Shown here one piece after another: positions 15,741-25,564 of a stretch of DNA of 64,000 nucleotides (position 1 is its first letter; each line of letters starts with the position of its first letter). The notes under the pieces are model-generated. The model ran no database searches, was not told where the DNA came from, and saw only the letters and a list, made by a program, of their open reading frames with translations. This stretch comes from Paenibacillus sp. CF384 (GTDB lineage Bacteria > Bacillota > Bacilli > Paenibacillales > Paenibacillaceae), in NCBI RefSeq assembly GCF_900106745.1, contig NZ_FNNV01000016.1, forward strand, positions 123,472 to 187,471, written 5' to 3'. The translations under genes were made by a program, and so were the position numbers.

Positions 15741-15961
15741 TCAGGTTCGCCCCTTTAACTGGGTTCCGCATATCGGAGGTTCAAGACAACATATTCGTGG
15801 AACGGAGAGTCTATGCGGGTTGAAGGCATTTTCTGCTGCGCTGCATACGGTAAAATCTACTAACTATAAATCTCGTAAATAGCATTGTCAGCCTCGATTA
15901 ATTTACTATATTCTATAGTGGTGGTAATTTATTGAATTTATTATCCTTGGGGGGAAACGTA

Positions 15962-18900
15962 TTGTCGTCACGTCGTTTTAAGTCCATCTGTTTAAGCATG
16001 CTTGCAAGTATACTCCTCTCTTCTGTTGCCGTTCCATCGGCAATGGCGTCAGGATTCACCGGGCCATTGACTCCCGGTATCGGCAATGTGCTAGAGGGTT
16101 CGCAGGGACAAGCTCCACGTATGCTGCAAGGTAAGCTTTCCGGTGAATTACGTACCGACTCAGACGTGATTCAGTATTTTTCAGCGAATCAACAATCACT
16201 TAAGCAGACACAGACACAAACCAGTCTGACATTGGTAAAGAAAACAAACGACGACGAAGGCAGGCAGCATTACATGCTGCAGCAGCAATTTCATGGACTT
16301 CCTGTCTACGGCAAATACATAACGGCGCACGTCGGCACAGATAAGCGGATGTATGCCATTACGAATGATGCTTCTACGGAGCTGGATGGTATCGCTTTGA
16401 ATACACAGCCCACTGTGGATGAGAACCAAGCAGCTGCCGCTTTCCAAGTGGCTGTGGAGCAAGAGGCCGGTTATGCCATAACGCTGGGCGGTCACATCGC
16501 CTCCCGCGAACTAGGCAAACCGAAAGTGGAACTGATGGTATATCCATCGGATGGGACCTACTATTTAGCCTATCGTATCGATATGGAGTACGTGCAGCCA
16601 ACGATGGGACGCTGGGTCGGATTCGTTGATGCGCATACGGAGGCTGTACTTAAGAAGTTCAGTCGACTGGAACAATCAGCTCCGAACGATAGCACAAGCG
16701 GCTGGGGCAGAGGCTATTACGGAGAAACAAGGCCACTAAATTTGGCACTGCAAGGCAATGAATACTACCTCTCCGACAAAACCAAACCGATGTATCACTT
16801 GGAAAACGGGATCGAATCAGGTGTAATCGAGACCTACGATGCGGAGAACCCGTTCTTCCCTGTTAACTCCACTACACCGTCATTTGATGACCCCGAGGCT
16901 GTGGATGCGCATTATTTTGCAGGTCAAGTGTATGACTTCTATGCGAGCCGGTTCAATCGGAACAGCTTGGATGGCAATGGGATGTCCATTATCTCAGTTG
17001 TGAATGCGGGCGCGATTGATAATGCCTATTGGGATGGCTATGAAATCGTCTATGGCGATGGAGACGAATTATTCGAATGTTTAACTTGCGCGAATGACAT
17101 CATCGCCCATGAGTTGACGCATGCCGTAACGGAGCATACAGCGAATTTGGAGTATGCGGGACAGTCTGGGGCACTAAACGAATCTATCTCCGATATAATG
17201 GCTGTCCTATATGACGATCAAGACTGGTCCATTGCCGAGAATGCAGGCGTTGCGGGCGGAAGCGGTGTACTGCGTGATCTGGAGCATCCGGAGCGCGGAG
17301 TTCCGCCGCAACCCTCCACTATGGCGGGATATGAGGAATTGCCTGAGGATATCGATCATGATAACGGCGGCGTTCATTTGAATAGCGGTATCCCCAATCA
17401 TGCCGCTTATTTGATTGCAAGCGGTATTGATGCGCTGCCTGCTTTGACTGGCCAAGGGCGTTCAATCCTTGGTGACATCACGTATACGGCGCTTACTTCC
17501 TATCTGACGCCTACATCCGGTTTTGTAGAAGCGAGGGATTCTTTTGTTCTTGCGGCTAATGATCTTACACTTCCGGAAGAGCAGAAGAATGTCGTTATCG
17601 AAGTTGTGAAGGCAGCATGGGCTACAGTTGGCCTCCCTTATACGAATAATGAGAACGGTATTGTTTCGTTCAGTGCTGCCGGAATGGTCGGAAATCCGGA
17701 TATCAACGCGTTAGCGCATACCGTTACCTTCTCGGCTGCATATGGGACGAACTTAACTGCACTTGCTCCGCAGATTGCCATTTCACCGGGTGCCAGCATT
17801 ACGCCTGATATTCATGTCGCGCAGGACTTCACGAATCCGGTCGCTTACACCGTAACTTCTCAGAATGGGCAGTTACAGACGTGGATGATTCAAGGGGCTG
17901 TCGCTGATCCGCAGGCTGAACGAGAAATTGTAGGCTTTAACTCGGATGTGCTCACAGGGCCAGCCATTATCAATCCTATCCAGCACACGGTTACGTTATA
18001 TGTGGAATCAGAAGATGATGTATCGGTCCTAAAGCCAACGGTTGAGATCTCAGCTGGCGCGAAGATTTCACCTGCCAGCGGAAGTGCAGTGAACCTGAAT
18101 CGGCCGGTCGTGTATACCGTTACAGCAGAGAATGGTACTATTCAAACATGGACGGTTACGGCAATCAAGGACTCCGTAAGCCCGAAGGTGCTTGGCGGGT
18201 ATGCGGAGAATAGCACTACAGTAGCGGTTGTATTTGATCAGGCGATGAGTCTTTCAGCACTTGGCAATATAGCCAATTACAAGCTGGAATCGTTGATTTC
18301 CGGTTATTCCAATCCCCAAATTTCGAAAGTGGAAGTCGATTGCGATTATGATAATGTCGTCTATCTGACGACTTCTGCACTCGTGTCTAAGAACGGCTAC
18401 AAGATTACCGTATCAGGCTTGAAAGGAACCAATGGCCGCAGCGTGCGCCCCGATGCGACGAACGGGTATTTCCTAATGGATGATACGGCACAGCCTGTAT
18501 TGAGTACGGCTCGCATTAACGGTAATCAATTGACATTAACCTATAATGAGCCTTTGAAGAACGCATACGGCGCGGTTAGGGACACGTTTTATGTTGAAGT
18601 TAATAATAAGGCCGCCATGCTGTACGATATTAACTCTGTAGGACGAAAGATTATATTGACTCTGGATAAAAAAGTTTTAGCAACAGATCATGTGACGGTC
18701 TCCTACACACCTGTATCAACCGTGGCACGAGTAACCGACCTTAGCGGTAATAATATGTCTGCTTTCAATAAACTGGAGGTTTCAAACCGCACAGGAATAT
18801 CAGGAGTGAATGCCGGCGAGAACTGGGCTTATTTCAACGGCAGCTTGAAGCAAATGCTTAAGCATCCAACCGAGCCGGTGATCTATGGCATCTTTAATGA

Positions 18901-21211
18901 TAGTAATACCGTATCTTCCGTTAATCTTGAAACAGGTGACGTAAAATCCGCCACGCTGGATCGTCAGCCTGAGAGGTTGTATGTATCGGGAGGAAAGCTC
19001 TATGTAGCTTTAGTTAACGGTTCCCATAGTTCCTATTGGTGGGAGGAAGATCAATCAGGCGGCATTGCCATATTGAAGGCAGATACGCTTGCGAAAGTAG
19101 ACCAGTTCGACATTACGATCGATCCTTTTGATCTCGTTGTGGATGATAGCGGTTATATGTATGTTTCGTCGGGTTCAGGGCAGTGGACGTATTTCAATTC
19201 TTATTCGCCTACTAATCAGCTCATTGAAGAAGCGAATATTCGACAGGCATCCTATCTTCAATACAGTCCGAATCATTTGTATGCGATCAATACGGATGTT
19301 TCGCCTAGAGATATCTATGCCTTTAATGTTGACGACGCCGGACATTTCATGGAGCCATTGTACCCGGGCGGCTATGACTCTCCTTATCATGGGGACTATA
19401 GAATGTCGACCTACTTCCAGATTTCGCCGGATTATAAATACTTGTTCAACGGAGCAGGTACTATATTTACGGCCTCGACTACTAAAGCGGGCGATATGCG
19501 GTATATCAGAACAATTGAACCGTTTAGCAAAGTTGTCTTCTCGCAAGACCTGACAACGTTCTACGCGTTAAATGGATCAACGATTAATGTGTACGATTAT
19601 GCGACCTTCCAGTTGAAGCAGCAACTTGCAATGCCAACGACTATAACGGATATTTTACCGGGTAATGAGCAAGATGAGCTTATACTCGCTTATAGTGAGA
19701 GTGGTCACACAACTCTCGCGCCTTATTCACTCGTGCAAGCTGCTTTGCCTGGCTTGAGCAAGCCGTCTATCACTGGGCAGTCGGTCGCACAAGCTGCAAG
19801 TTCGCCGGTAAACGGTTGTCCAATTCCGCCAAACTCACCGGATCCTTCAGAGAATAACGGGAGCGGTAACAATGGCGGAGGTGGCGGAGGTGGCGGAGGC
19901 GGTGGAGGCGGCTTCTTCGGCGGATTCTTCCCTGCAGAGCCGGTAGATCCATCTGTGAAACTAGGTCCGGATGATATGAAGACGACGACAGATAGTTCGG
20001 GCATGCACTTTGAATTGGATTCATCTGATCTCCGTGCAGCACTGGTTAAGGCGCAGGAGCAGGCTGATGCACAAGCCAAACAAGAGGACGAACCGGTTGT
20101 TCCGAAGGTTATCTTCAACCTGGAACAGCTTGAAGTGAATGTATCTGTGGATCTTCCAGCAAGTGTACTGCTGGAGGCAAGCAAGAAATACTCGGATATG
20201 CTGATTGTCGTTCAAACCCATAATGTCACGTATGAGCTGCCTATCAGAGCATTCTTGAATAAGGGAAATACGGTCATTTCGGATGATACGACCGTAGAGA
20301 TCAGCATCGCCAAAGCAAGCAACTTGATACGCAACAAGATTACGAAGCAATTGACGCAAGAAGGATTCAAGCCACTGTCGGATTCCATCGGATTTACCGT
20401 TATGCTGGAGAAGAACGGTAAGAGCACGGAATGGAATGATTTCAATGGCACCTATGTTACACGTTCGTTTACCATCAAAGGAAACGTGGATATGAATCAC
20501 CTTACAGCGCTAGTATATGATTTTGAAACAGGAGCCTCAGGGTTTGTGCCTGCTTTTGCACGCAAGGAGGGGGATAACACCGTTCTGGACGTTAAGGTGC
20601 CTCATAACAGCACATACACGGTGGCTAGCGCGTCGAAGACCTTCACGGATATTACGGGACACTGGGCGCAGTCGGATATCGAGATTATGGCCTCGAAACG
20701 TGTGGTGCTTGGCGTGACGGCGACGACGTTCAACCCGGACCAGAAGGTAACACGTGCGGAATTTGCTGCGCTGCTCGTTCGAGCACTTGGAATGGCGACG
20801 CCGCAAACAAGCTCGCTGCGTTTCACCGATGTTCAACCGAACGCTTGGTATGCACGTGTAGCAAGTGTTGCGGATCAAACGGGTTTGATTAAAGGGGATA
20901 CGAATGGCAGATTCTCGCCGAATGGCATTATTACGAAGCAGGAAATGGCGGTCATGATTGGCAGGGCCATGAAGTACGTGACAGTAAAGCCGCAGACAGG
21001 TGCGACCAACACGGCATTGAGCGTGGATAAGCTGCCGGATGCTGCTTCAATTGCCGGATGGGCTGCCGAGGATATCAATCAACTGCTGAAATCCGGTATT
21101 CTGGAAGTCGAATTGAAAGGCAAATTCGAGCCGGCTCTGTCCGTTACAAGAGCCAATGCCGTTGTAGCTTTGAAGCGAATGCTGCAGCAGCTGGCTTTTA
21201 TTAATGGTTAG
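15962..21211 (+). CDS. Giant SLH-anchored thermolysin-like (M4) metalloprotease, 1,749 aa
   Basis: Signal peptide (~1-30), FTP/PepSY-type propeptide (~60-215), then the M4 catalytic domain (~245-565). Zinc site HELTH at 383-387, zinc-binding Glu E407 in LNESISD (24 after the first His, as in thermolysin) and proton-donor H472 in GGVHLNSG. The spacings match the active-family pattern, so it should be active. Next come two 'NGQLQTWMIQ'-type beta repeats (~570-735), SbsA-like Ig modules (~740-920), a beta-propeller-like region (~940-1265), a ~14-Gly linker (~1305-1325), a beta-sandwich segment and three SLH repeats (~1560-1749). The TTG at 15962 is chosen over the TTG at 15932 because GGGGGGAAA precedes it. 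A terminator follows. Confidence 0.9.
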   Translation: MSSRRFKSICLSMLASILLSSVAVPSAMASGFTGPLTPGIGNVLEGSQGQAPRMLQGKLSGELRTDSDVIQYFSANQQSLKQTQTQTSLTLVKKTNDDEGRQHYMLQQQFHGLPVYGKYITAHVGTDKRMYAITNDASTELDGIALNTQPTVDENQAAAAFQVAVEQEAGYAITLGGHIASRELGKPKVELMVYPSDGTYYLAYRIDMEYVQPTMGRWVGFVDAHTEAVLKKFSRLEQSAPNDSTSGWGRGYYGETRPLNLALQGNEYYLSDKTKPMYHLENGIESGVIETYDAENPFFPVNSTTPSFDDPEAVDAHYFAGQVYDFYASRFNRNSLDGNGMSIISVVNAGAIDNAYWDGYEIVYGDGDELFECLTCANDIIAHELTHAVTEHTANLEYAGQSGALNESISDIMAVLYDDQDWSIAENAGVAGGSGVLRDLEHPERGVPPQPSTMAGYEELPEDIDHDNGGVHLNSGIPNHAAYLIASGIDALPALTGQGRSILGDITYTALTSYLTPTSGFVEARDSFVLAANDLTLPEEQKNVVIEVVKAAWATVGLPYTNNENGIVSFSAAGMVGNPDINALAHTVTFSAAYGTNLTALAPQIAISPGASITPDIHVAQDFTNPVAYTVTSQNGQLQTWMIQGAVADPQAEREIVGFNSDVLTGPAIINPIQHTVTLYVESEDDVSVLKPTVEISAGAKISPASGSAVNLNRPVVYTVTAENGTIQTWTVTAIKDSVSPKVLGGYAENSTTVAVVFDQAMSLSALGNIANYKLESLISGYSNPQISKVEVDCDYDNVVYLTTSALVSKNGYKITVSGLKGTNGRSVRPDATNGYFLMDDTAQPVLSTARINGNQLTLTYNEPLKNAYGAVRDTFYVEVNNKAAMLYDINSVGRKIILTLDKKVLATDHVTVSYTPVSTVARVTDLSGNNMSAFNKLEVSNRTGISGVNAGENWAYFNGSLKQMLKHPTEPVIYGIFNDSNTVSSVNLETGDVKSATLDRQPERLYVSGGKLYVALVNGSHSSYWWEEDQSGGIAILKADTLAKVDQFDITIDPFDLVVDDSGYMYVSSGSGQWTYFNSYSPTNQLIEEANIRQASYLQYSPNHLYAINTDVSPRDIYAFNVDDAGHFMEPLYPGGYDSPYHGDYRMSTYFQISPDYKYLFNGAGTIFTASTTKAGDMRYIRTIEPFSKVVFSQDLTTFYALNGSTINVYDYATFQLKQQLAMPTTITDILPGNEQDELILAYSESGHTTLAPYSLVQAALPGLSKPSITGQSVAQAASSPVNGCPIPPNSPDPSENNGSGNNGGGGGGGGGGGGGFFGGFFPAEPVDPSVKLGPDDMKTTTDSSGMHFELDSSDLRAALVKAQEQADAQAKQEDEPVVPKVIFNLEQLEVNVSVDLPASVLLEASKKYSDMLIVVQTHNVTYELPIRAFLNKGNTVISDDTTVEISIAKASNLIRNKITKQLTQEGFKPLSDSIGFTVMLEKNGKSTEWNDFNGTYVTRSFTIKGNVDMNHLTALVYDFETGASGFVPAFARKEGDNTVLDVKVPHNSTYTVASASKTFTDITGHWAQSDIEIMASKRVVLGVTATTFNPDQKVTRAEFAALLVRALGMATPQTSSLRFTDVQPNAWYARVASVADQTGLIKGDTNGRFSPNGIITKQEMAVMIGRAMKYVTVKPQTGATNTALSVDKLPDAASIAGWAAEDINQLLKSGILEVELKGKFEPALSVTRANAVVALKRMLQQLAFING

Positions 21212-21227
21212 AAGAAAGTAAAACAAT

Positions 21228-21263
21228 AGACCGAGCGCATCTGCCTGGCAGAGTGCTCGGTCT
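21228..21263. terminator. Bidirectional terminator between M4 protease and LysR genes
   Basis: AGACCGAGC pairs with GCTCGGTCT, followed by TTGTTT; convergent genes on both sides. Confidence 0.75.
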
Positions 21264-21275
21264 TGTTTATTTCAA

Positions 21276-22163
21276 CTATTGGAAGCATTCAATAAAATGC
21301 TGAGCGCGCTTGGACAGCAGTTGATCTTTCAACCACAGAATCCCGACCTCCGATTGAAAATCGGCATCGCGGATACTGAGCGTAATCACGTCCCCGGAGG
21401 GAAACGAGGAAATAACCGATTTCGGAAACACCGTCGCGCCGATTCCTGCGGCAATTAGGGACATAATAATGGCGACGCTGGAGCATTCGCAGATGATATT
21501 CGGTTCGAAGCCGTGACGACGGAACTCGTTGACAACCTGTTCGTGCATTTTGATCGTTTTATCGGTCTTTAACGTGAGCAGCGGATATTGGGCGAGCTCT
21601 TCGATGCTGATATTGTTGCCTCTGTCAGGGGAAGCCCACTCGGTAGGCATTAAGGCAACATACGGATCCGAAGGGAGCGGGAGCATATCCAGCTTATTCG
21701 GGAGCAAATGTGCCTCAAACGGCAATCGGGATATGACGAGCTCAATCGAGCGTCGCTCCAGCATTTCGCCGAGCAAGTAATGGTCGCCTTCGGCGATCTT
21801 AAACGTAACCTGAGGGTATTTCTCGCGTAATTGCTGGATCGGACGAGGGAGAATGGAGACGCAGGAAACGACCGCGCCGAGCGAGAGCGTTCCGCGTACG
21901 CCAAGCTCGAGCTCCTTGACTTCCTTCATCGTCTCGTCTAATTGCAGCAGCAACGACTCCGCTCGATCCTTGAGCAGCCGCCCTGCAGCGGTCAATGTCA
22001 GCTGCGTTCGGCTCCGTTCGAACAGCTGCGCGCCGAGCTCTTCTTCCATCAGCATAAGCTGCCTGCTGAGGGGCGGTTGTTCCATGTGCAGCAGCTTCGC
22101 CGCTCGCGTAATCTGCTTCTCGTGCGCGATGGCCAAGAAGTATTTTAACTGTCGAAAATCCAT
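21276..22163 (-). CDS. LysR family transcriptional regulator
   Basis: 295 residues. The N-terminal winged HTH (MDFRQLKYFLAIAHEKQITRAAKLLHMEQPPLSRQ) and the C-terminal two-lobed effector domain (~90-290) are complete. It stands divergent from the IlvE gene with 138 bases between starts, the usual arrangement for a LysR regulator and its target, so it may control the aminotransferase; a branched-chain amino or keto acid would be a reasonable effector, but nothing in the sequence proves that. Confidence 0.9.
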   Translation of the reverse strand: MDFRQLKYFLAIAHEKQITRAAKLLHMEQPPLSRQLMLMEEELGAQLFERSRTQLTLTAAGRLLKDRAESLLLQLDETMKEVKELELGVRGTLSLGAVVSCVSILPRPIQQLREKYPQVTFKIAEGDHYLLGEMLERRSIELVISRLPFEAHLLPNKLDMLPLPSDPYVALMPTEWASPDRGNNISIEELAQYPLLTLKTDKTIKMHEQVVNEFRRHGFEPNIICECSSVAIIMSLIAAGIGATVFPKSVISSFPSGDVITLSIRDADFQSEVGILWLKDQLLSKRAQHFIECFQ

Positions 22164-22301
22164 GTAAGCATCCCCAATGTGAAGATCTATTTACATACTC
22201 TAAAGGTATGGATAGTGAACATAATAGATATTTTATATATACCTCAACAAGTTGTATTATGCAATCACCAATCATGAAAGTAAGGGAGTAGTGAATAAAC
22301 C

Positions 22302-23393
22302 ATGACAACAGCCAATAAAGCCATTCCGATTGAACCCAGTCAGAACAAGAAGACCAAGCCAGCGCAGGATCAGCTTGGTTTTGGGATTTATTTTACGGAT
22401 CACATGTTTGTAATGGATTATAGTGTCGAGCAAGACTGGCATAACCCGCGCATCACGCCTTACCAGCCGATCGTACTTGATCCGGCCGCGAAAGTGTTCC
22501 ATTACGGACAAACCATCTTCGAAGGCTTGAAGGCGTACAAAACCGAAGACGGCGGCATTCAACTGTTCCGTCCTCGCGATAATTTTGCCCGTATGAACCG
22601 CTCCAATGATCGTATGAGTGTACCTGAGCTGGATATTGATGTGGCGATTGATGCGCTGGAGCAGCTCATCGCAGTCGACCAAGACTGGATTCCGGATCTT
22701 GCAGGTACATCGCTCTATATTCGTCCATACGTCATCGCTACGCAAGCGACGCTTGGCGTGGCTCCATCTGAGAATTACCAATTTATCATTATCATGTCGC
22801 CTGTCGGCGCCTACTATCCCGAGGGCATTAACCCGGTCAAAATCCACGTGGAATCCCAGTATGTTCGTGCAGTTGTGGGCGGCGTAGGTGAAGCGAAGAC
22901 AGCAGGCAACTATGCCGCAGCCTTGAAATCGCAGCAAGCCGCTAAGGAGCAAGGCTACACGCAGGTACTTTGGCTCGATGGCACGCAGCACAAATATATC
23001 GAAGAAGTCGGCAGCATGAATGTATTCTTCAAGATCAACGGAACGGTTGTAACTCCTGCGCTGAACGGCAGCATCTTGGCGGGTATTACGCGGAATTCGG
23101 TCATCCAACTCCTGAAGCACTGGGATATTCCTGTTGAAGAGAGAGTGCTGTCCATTGAAGAGCTTTATGAAGCAGGCCGTAACGGCACGCTGGAAGAGGC
23201 TTTCGGAACGGGAACAGCAGCAGTCATTTCGCCAATTGGAGAGATGAACTGGAACGGAGAGAAGCTCGTGATCAGCGAAGGCGTGACCGGGCAGCTCTCG
23301 AAATCCATCTATGATACGCTGACGGGCATCCAAACCGGATCCGCCCCGGATCCGTTCGGTTGGGTGAAGAAAGTCGAATTCGGCGAGAAGTAA
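22302..23393 (+). CDS. ilvE: Branched-chain amino acid aminotransferase
   Basis: 363 residues, the length of the BcaT/type-2 branched-chain aminotransferases (class IV PLP fold). FHYGQTIFEGLKAYK at ~66-80, catalytic Lys K199 in GEAKTAGNYAAALKSQ, and EVGSMNVFF and GTAAVISPIG near the PLP phosphate site. It interconverts leucine, isoleucine and valine with their 2-keto acids using 2-oxoglutarate. It reads divergently from a LysR gene and no other ilv/leu genes are near, so this may be a catabolic or supplementary copy. The leader is too short for a T-box. Confidence 0.93.
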   Translation: MTTANKAIPIEPSQNKKTKPAQDQLGFGIYFTDHMFVMDYSVEQDWHNPRITPYQPIVLDPAAKVFHYGQTIFEGLKAYKTEDGGIQLFRPRDNFARMNRSNDRMSVPELDIDVAIDALEQLIAVDQDWIPDLAGTSLYIRPYVIATQATLGVAPSENYQFIIIMSPVGAYYPEGINPVKIHVESQYVRAVVGGVGEAKTAGNYAAALKSQQAAKEQGYTQVLWLDGTQHKYIEEVGSMNVFFKINGTVVTPALNGSILAGITRNSVIQLLKHWDIPVEERVLSIEELYEAGRNGTLEEAFGTGTAAVISPIGEMNWNGEKLVISEGVTGQLSKSIYDTLTGIQTGSAPDPFGWVKKVEFGEK

Positions 23394-23445
23394 AATTGTG
23401 GCGAGGCACAGCAGATATTCATCGTACGGTGAGATTTTTCGAGTG

Positions 23446-23485
23446 AGGTCTATGGTAGAATCAGAAATAGACAAGGATTTCACTC
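23446..23485 (+). promoter_or_regulatory. Inverted repeat around a -10-like element before the ferric-reductase-like gene
   Basis: CGAGTGA (23446-23452) and TCACTCG (23479-23485) are perfect inverted arms; the segment between them holds TAGAAT, a plausible -10. Either an operator or an mRNA hairpin just before the AAAAGGAG site. Confidence 0.35.
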
Positions 23486-23503
23486 GAGAAAAGGAGCACG
23501 TGC

Positions 23504-24790
23504 ATGCTGCAGCCTCGCCATTTTTTTATTTTCTTGCTACCGCTTGTTAATGCCGCCGTGTGGATTGCTTTTCCACCTATGGATACGGGCCAACTGCCTG
23601 CGTTCACCCAGCGCTATCTAGGCGAAGTCATTGGCTCGACCATGATGATGATGATGGCCTTCACCTTATTGCTCGCAACGAGATTCCGGGTATTGGAACG
23701 ATTATTCGGCGGCTTGGATAAGCTGTATGTCGTCCATCGCAACGCGGGTATATTTGTGTTCCTGCTGCTCTTTCTACATTTGCTCGTGATGCCGCTTAAT
23801 CCGTATGAGGTTCCTCCCGGACGAGCTCCCGGTTATATTGCATTTGGGGGTTTTGTCCTGCTTATTCTCCTTTCAATGGCACCGCGAATTCCGGTCGTAC
23901 GGCGGGTTATGCGGTTAGGCTACCGAGGATGGCGAATCTCGCATCGGTTTATCGGGATTTTCTTTATTATCGGTACGGCGCATTCGCTGCTGGTTGATCC
24001 GCTCGTTCGGACGACTGCAGTGCCGTTCACACTCCTGATGATTGCAATCGTTGTCGGCATCACTTCTTATCTATACACAGAGCTTATTGCAAGATTCGTG
24101 AGGCGAAGAGCGCGCTATAAAGTGAACGAGGTACGGCAGTTGGGCGCAGGAGCAGTCGAGGTCACGCTCTTTCCGGAGAAGAAAAAGCTGCAATTTGAAG
24201 CGGGGCAGTTTCTGTTTATTCGGTTCAAAGGGGACAGGGTGTTGTCGGAGTGGCATCCGTTCACCGTCAGCAGCTCACCGAAAGAGTCCGGTCTCAGACT
24301 GACGATCCGCGCCGCCGGTGATTATACCGACTATTTGAATCGAAACTTGAAATCAGGTGCGCGAGCCGTTATTGAAGGCGGTTATGGCACGATGGATTAC
24401 CGCAAAGGCGGCAGTGATCAAATATGGATTGCCGGCGGCATCGGTGTGACCCCATTTCTTAGCTGGATTCGAGATATGCCGGAACAGCTCCCCCATCGTA
24501 TTGATTTCTTCTACACGGTGCGAACGAAGGAGGAAGCGTTGTTTCTAGGTGAGATACTTGAAGCCGAGCAGCGGCATGATAACCTCAGCGTGCATGTCCA
24601 CTATTCTGCGGAACAGGGGCGACTCACTGCCGAGCGTGTAGTCAGCGTGATGCAAGGTAAGAAGGCTGTGGCGGCCAAACAGATCTATATGTGCGGACCG
24701 GCTCCGATGCTTGCGGCATTTCAGCGGGAATTTCGGCTTGGCGGCGTTCCCGCGGGTTCGATTCACTATGAACAATTCCGGTTCCGATGA
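23504..24790 (+). CDS. Ferric reductase-like transmembrane protein with FAD/NAD(P)-binding domain
   Basis: 428 residues. Six hydrophobic helices in the first ~200 residues with paired histidines typical of haem-ligating ferric-reductase-like domains (YVVHRNAGIFVFLLLFLHLL and SHRFIGIFFIIGTAHS). Then an FAD-binding barrel (~205-300, FLFIRFKGDR, WHPFTVSSSP) and an NAD(P)-binding lobe with GGIGVTPFLSWIRDMP and CGPAPMLAAFQ. It moves electrons from NAD(P)H across the membrane to an outer acceptor, possibly Fe(III). AAAAGGAG precedes the ATG. The DUF2306 gene follows closely and is likely co-transcribed. Confidence 0.88.
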   Translation: MLQPRHFFIFLLPLVNAAVWIAFPPMDTGQLPAFTQRYLGEVIGSTMMMMMAFTLLLATRFRVLERLFGGLDKLYVVHRNAGIFVFLLLFLHLLVMPLNPYEVPPGRAPGYIAFGGFVLLILLSMAPRIPVVRRVMRLGYRGWRISHRFIGIFFIIGTAHSLLVDPLVRTTAVPFTLLMIAIVVGITSYLYTELIARFVRRRARYKVNEVRQLGAGAVEVTLFPEKKKLQFEAGQFLFIRFKGDRVLSEWHPFTVSSSPKESGLRLTIRAAGDYTDYLNRNLKSGARAVIEGGYGTMDYRKGGSDQIWIAGGIGVTPFLSWIRDMPEQLPHRIDFFYTVRTKEEALFLGEILEAEQRHDNLSVHVHYSAEQGRLTAERVVSVMQGKKAVAAKQIYMCGPAPMLAAFQREFRLGGVPAGSIHYEQFRFR

Positions 24791-24847
24791 GTGCTGCTTG
24801 AAGGTCCGCGGCAGAGTTTTCATGTTGAAACGAGGTACAACCTAGCT

Positions 24848-25489
24848 ATGCAGAAATCAAACATCCTGTATCGGTGCATGCTGGTGATTGCGATCGGCTT
24901 CATCGTCTATGTCATCAGCGATAATTTTATTCTGGATCCTCAGGCTGAGAACTTTCTGAGCCACAAAATCAACCTGAAGCATCCGTTAAACAAGCCGGTT
25001 TGGCTTAATGTGATGTATGTGCATGTGGTGTGTGCGTGCATCGCGATAGTGGCGGGAGCGGTTAATTTTGCACCGAAAGTGCAGAACCACTATCGAAGGG
25101 TACACCGAGTGATCGGCTATGTTTATTTTGGCGCGATCCTTGTCGTGGTGCTGACTTCCGGCTACATGGCGCCTTATGCGACTGGGGGCAAGCTGAACAG
25201 CGTTCCGTTTAACCTAGTGAGCATCCTATGGTCGGCCATGACCTTGATTGCAATTGTCAAAATAAGAAGAAAACAGCGCATCGCCCACCGCAATTGGATG
25301 GTGAGGAGCTACGCATTCTGCTACATGAATCTGTGTATTCACGCGATTACCTATGTAGCTTACCAAGGATTCGGCCTATCTTACACGCACAGCTACACCG
25401 TCGGCGTTTATGGGGCAATTCTGTTCCTGCTGCTTGCAGCCGAGTTCGTTATTCGAGTGGTTTATGGGCGACGGAGTAAGGGAATGTAG
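24848..25489 (+). CDS. DUF2306 family membrane protein
   Basis: 213 residues with about six hydrophobic segments. Family-like His-rich loops are present: HYRRVHRVIGYVYFG and RIAHRNWMVRSYAFCYMNLC. Conserved histidines in such four-to-six helix proteins suggest haem or metal binding, but no function is established. The frame opens directly after the preceding stop (24791); ATG 24848 is preferred since the upstream codons are polar and unlike the paralogue at 32040. It follows a ferric-reductase-like gene, which would suit a redox role. Start uncertain. Confidence 0.75.
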   Translation: MQKSNILYRCMLVIAIGFIVYVISDNFILDPQAENFLSHKINLKHPLNKPVWLNVMYVHVVCACIAIVAGAVNFAPKVQNHYRRVHRVIGYVYFGAILVVVLTSGYMAPYATGGKLNSVPFNLVSILWSAMTLIAIVKIRRKQRIAHRNWMVRSYAFCYMNLCIHAITYVAYQGFGLSYTHSYTVGVYGAILFLLLAAEFVIRVVYGRRSKGM

Positions 25490-25564
25490 GTCCTATGAAA
25501 TCAGATGGTCGGAGCGGTGGCTGAGGATTCAGGGGGGGCACTTCCATATGGGGGCGATAAAGCA

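Noticed and set aside
15741..15961. Small gene or riboswitch before the M4 protease
   Set aside because: Only a plausible promoter region is seen; no conserved structure, and the TTG at 15932 lacks a ribosome site.
22164..22301. T-box leader for ilvE
   Set aside because: Only 138 bases separate the divergent starts, and neither a T-box sequence nor a terminator/antiterminator pair is visible.
22272..23483. 403-codon minus-strand frame over ilvE
   Set aside because: Exactly antisense to a clear branched-chain aminotransferase; the product has low-complexity composition and no recognisable domain.
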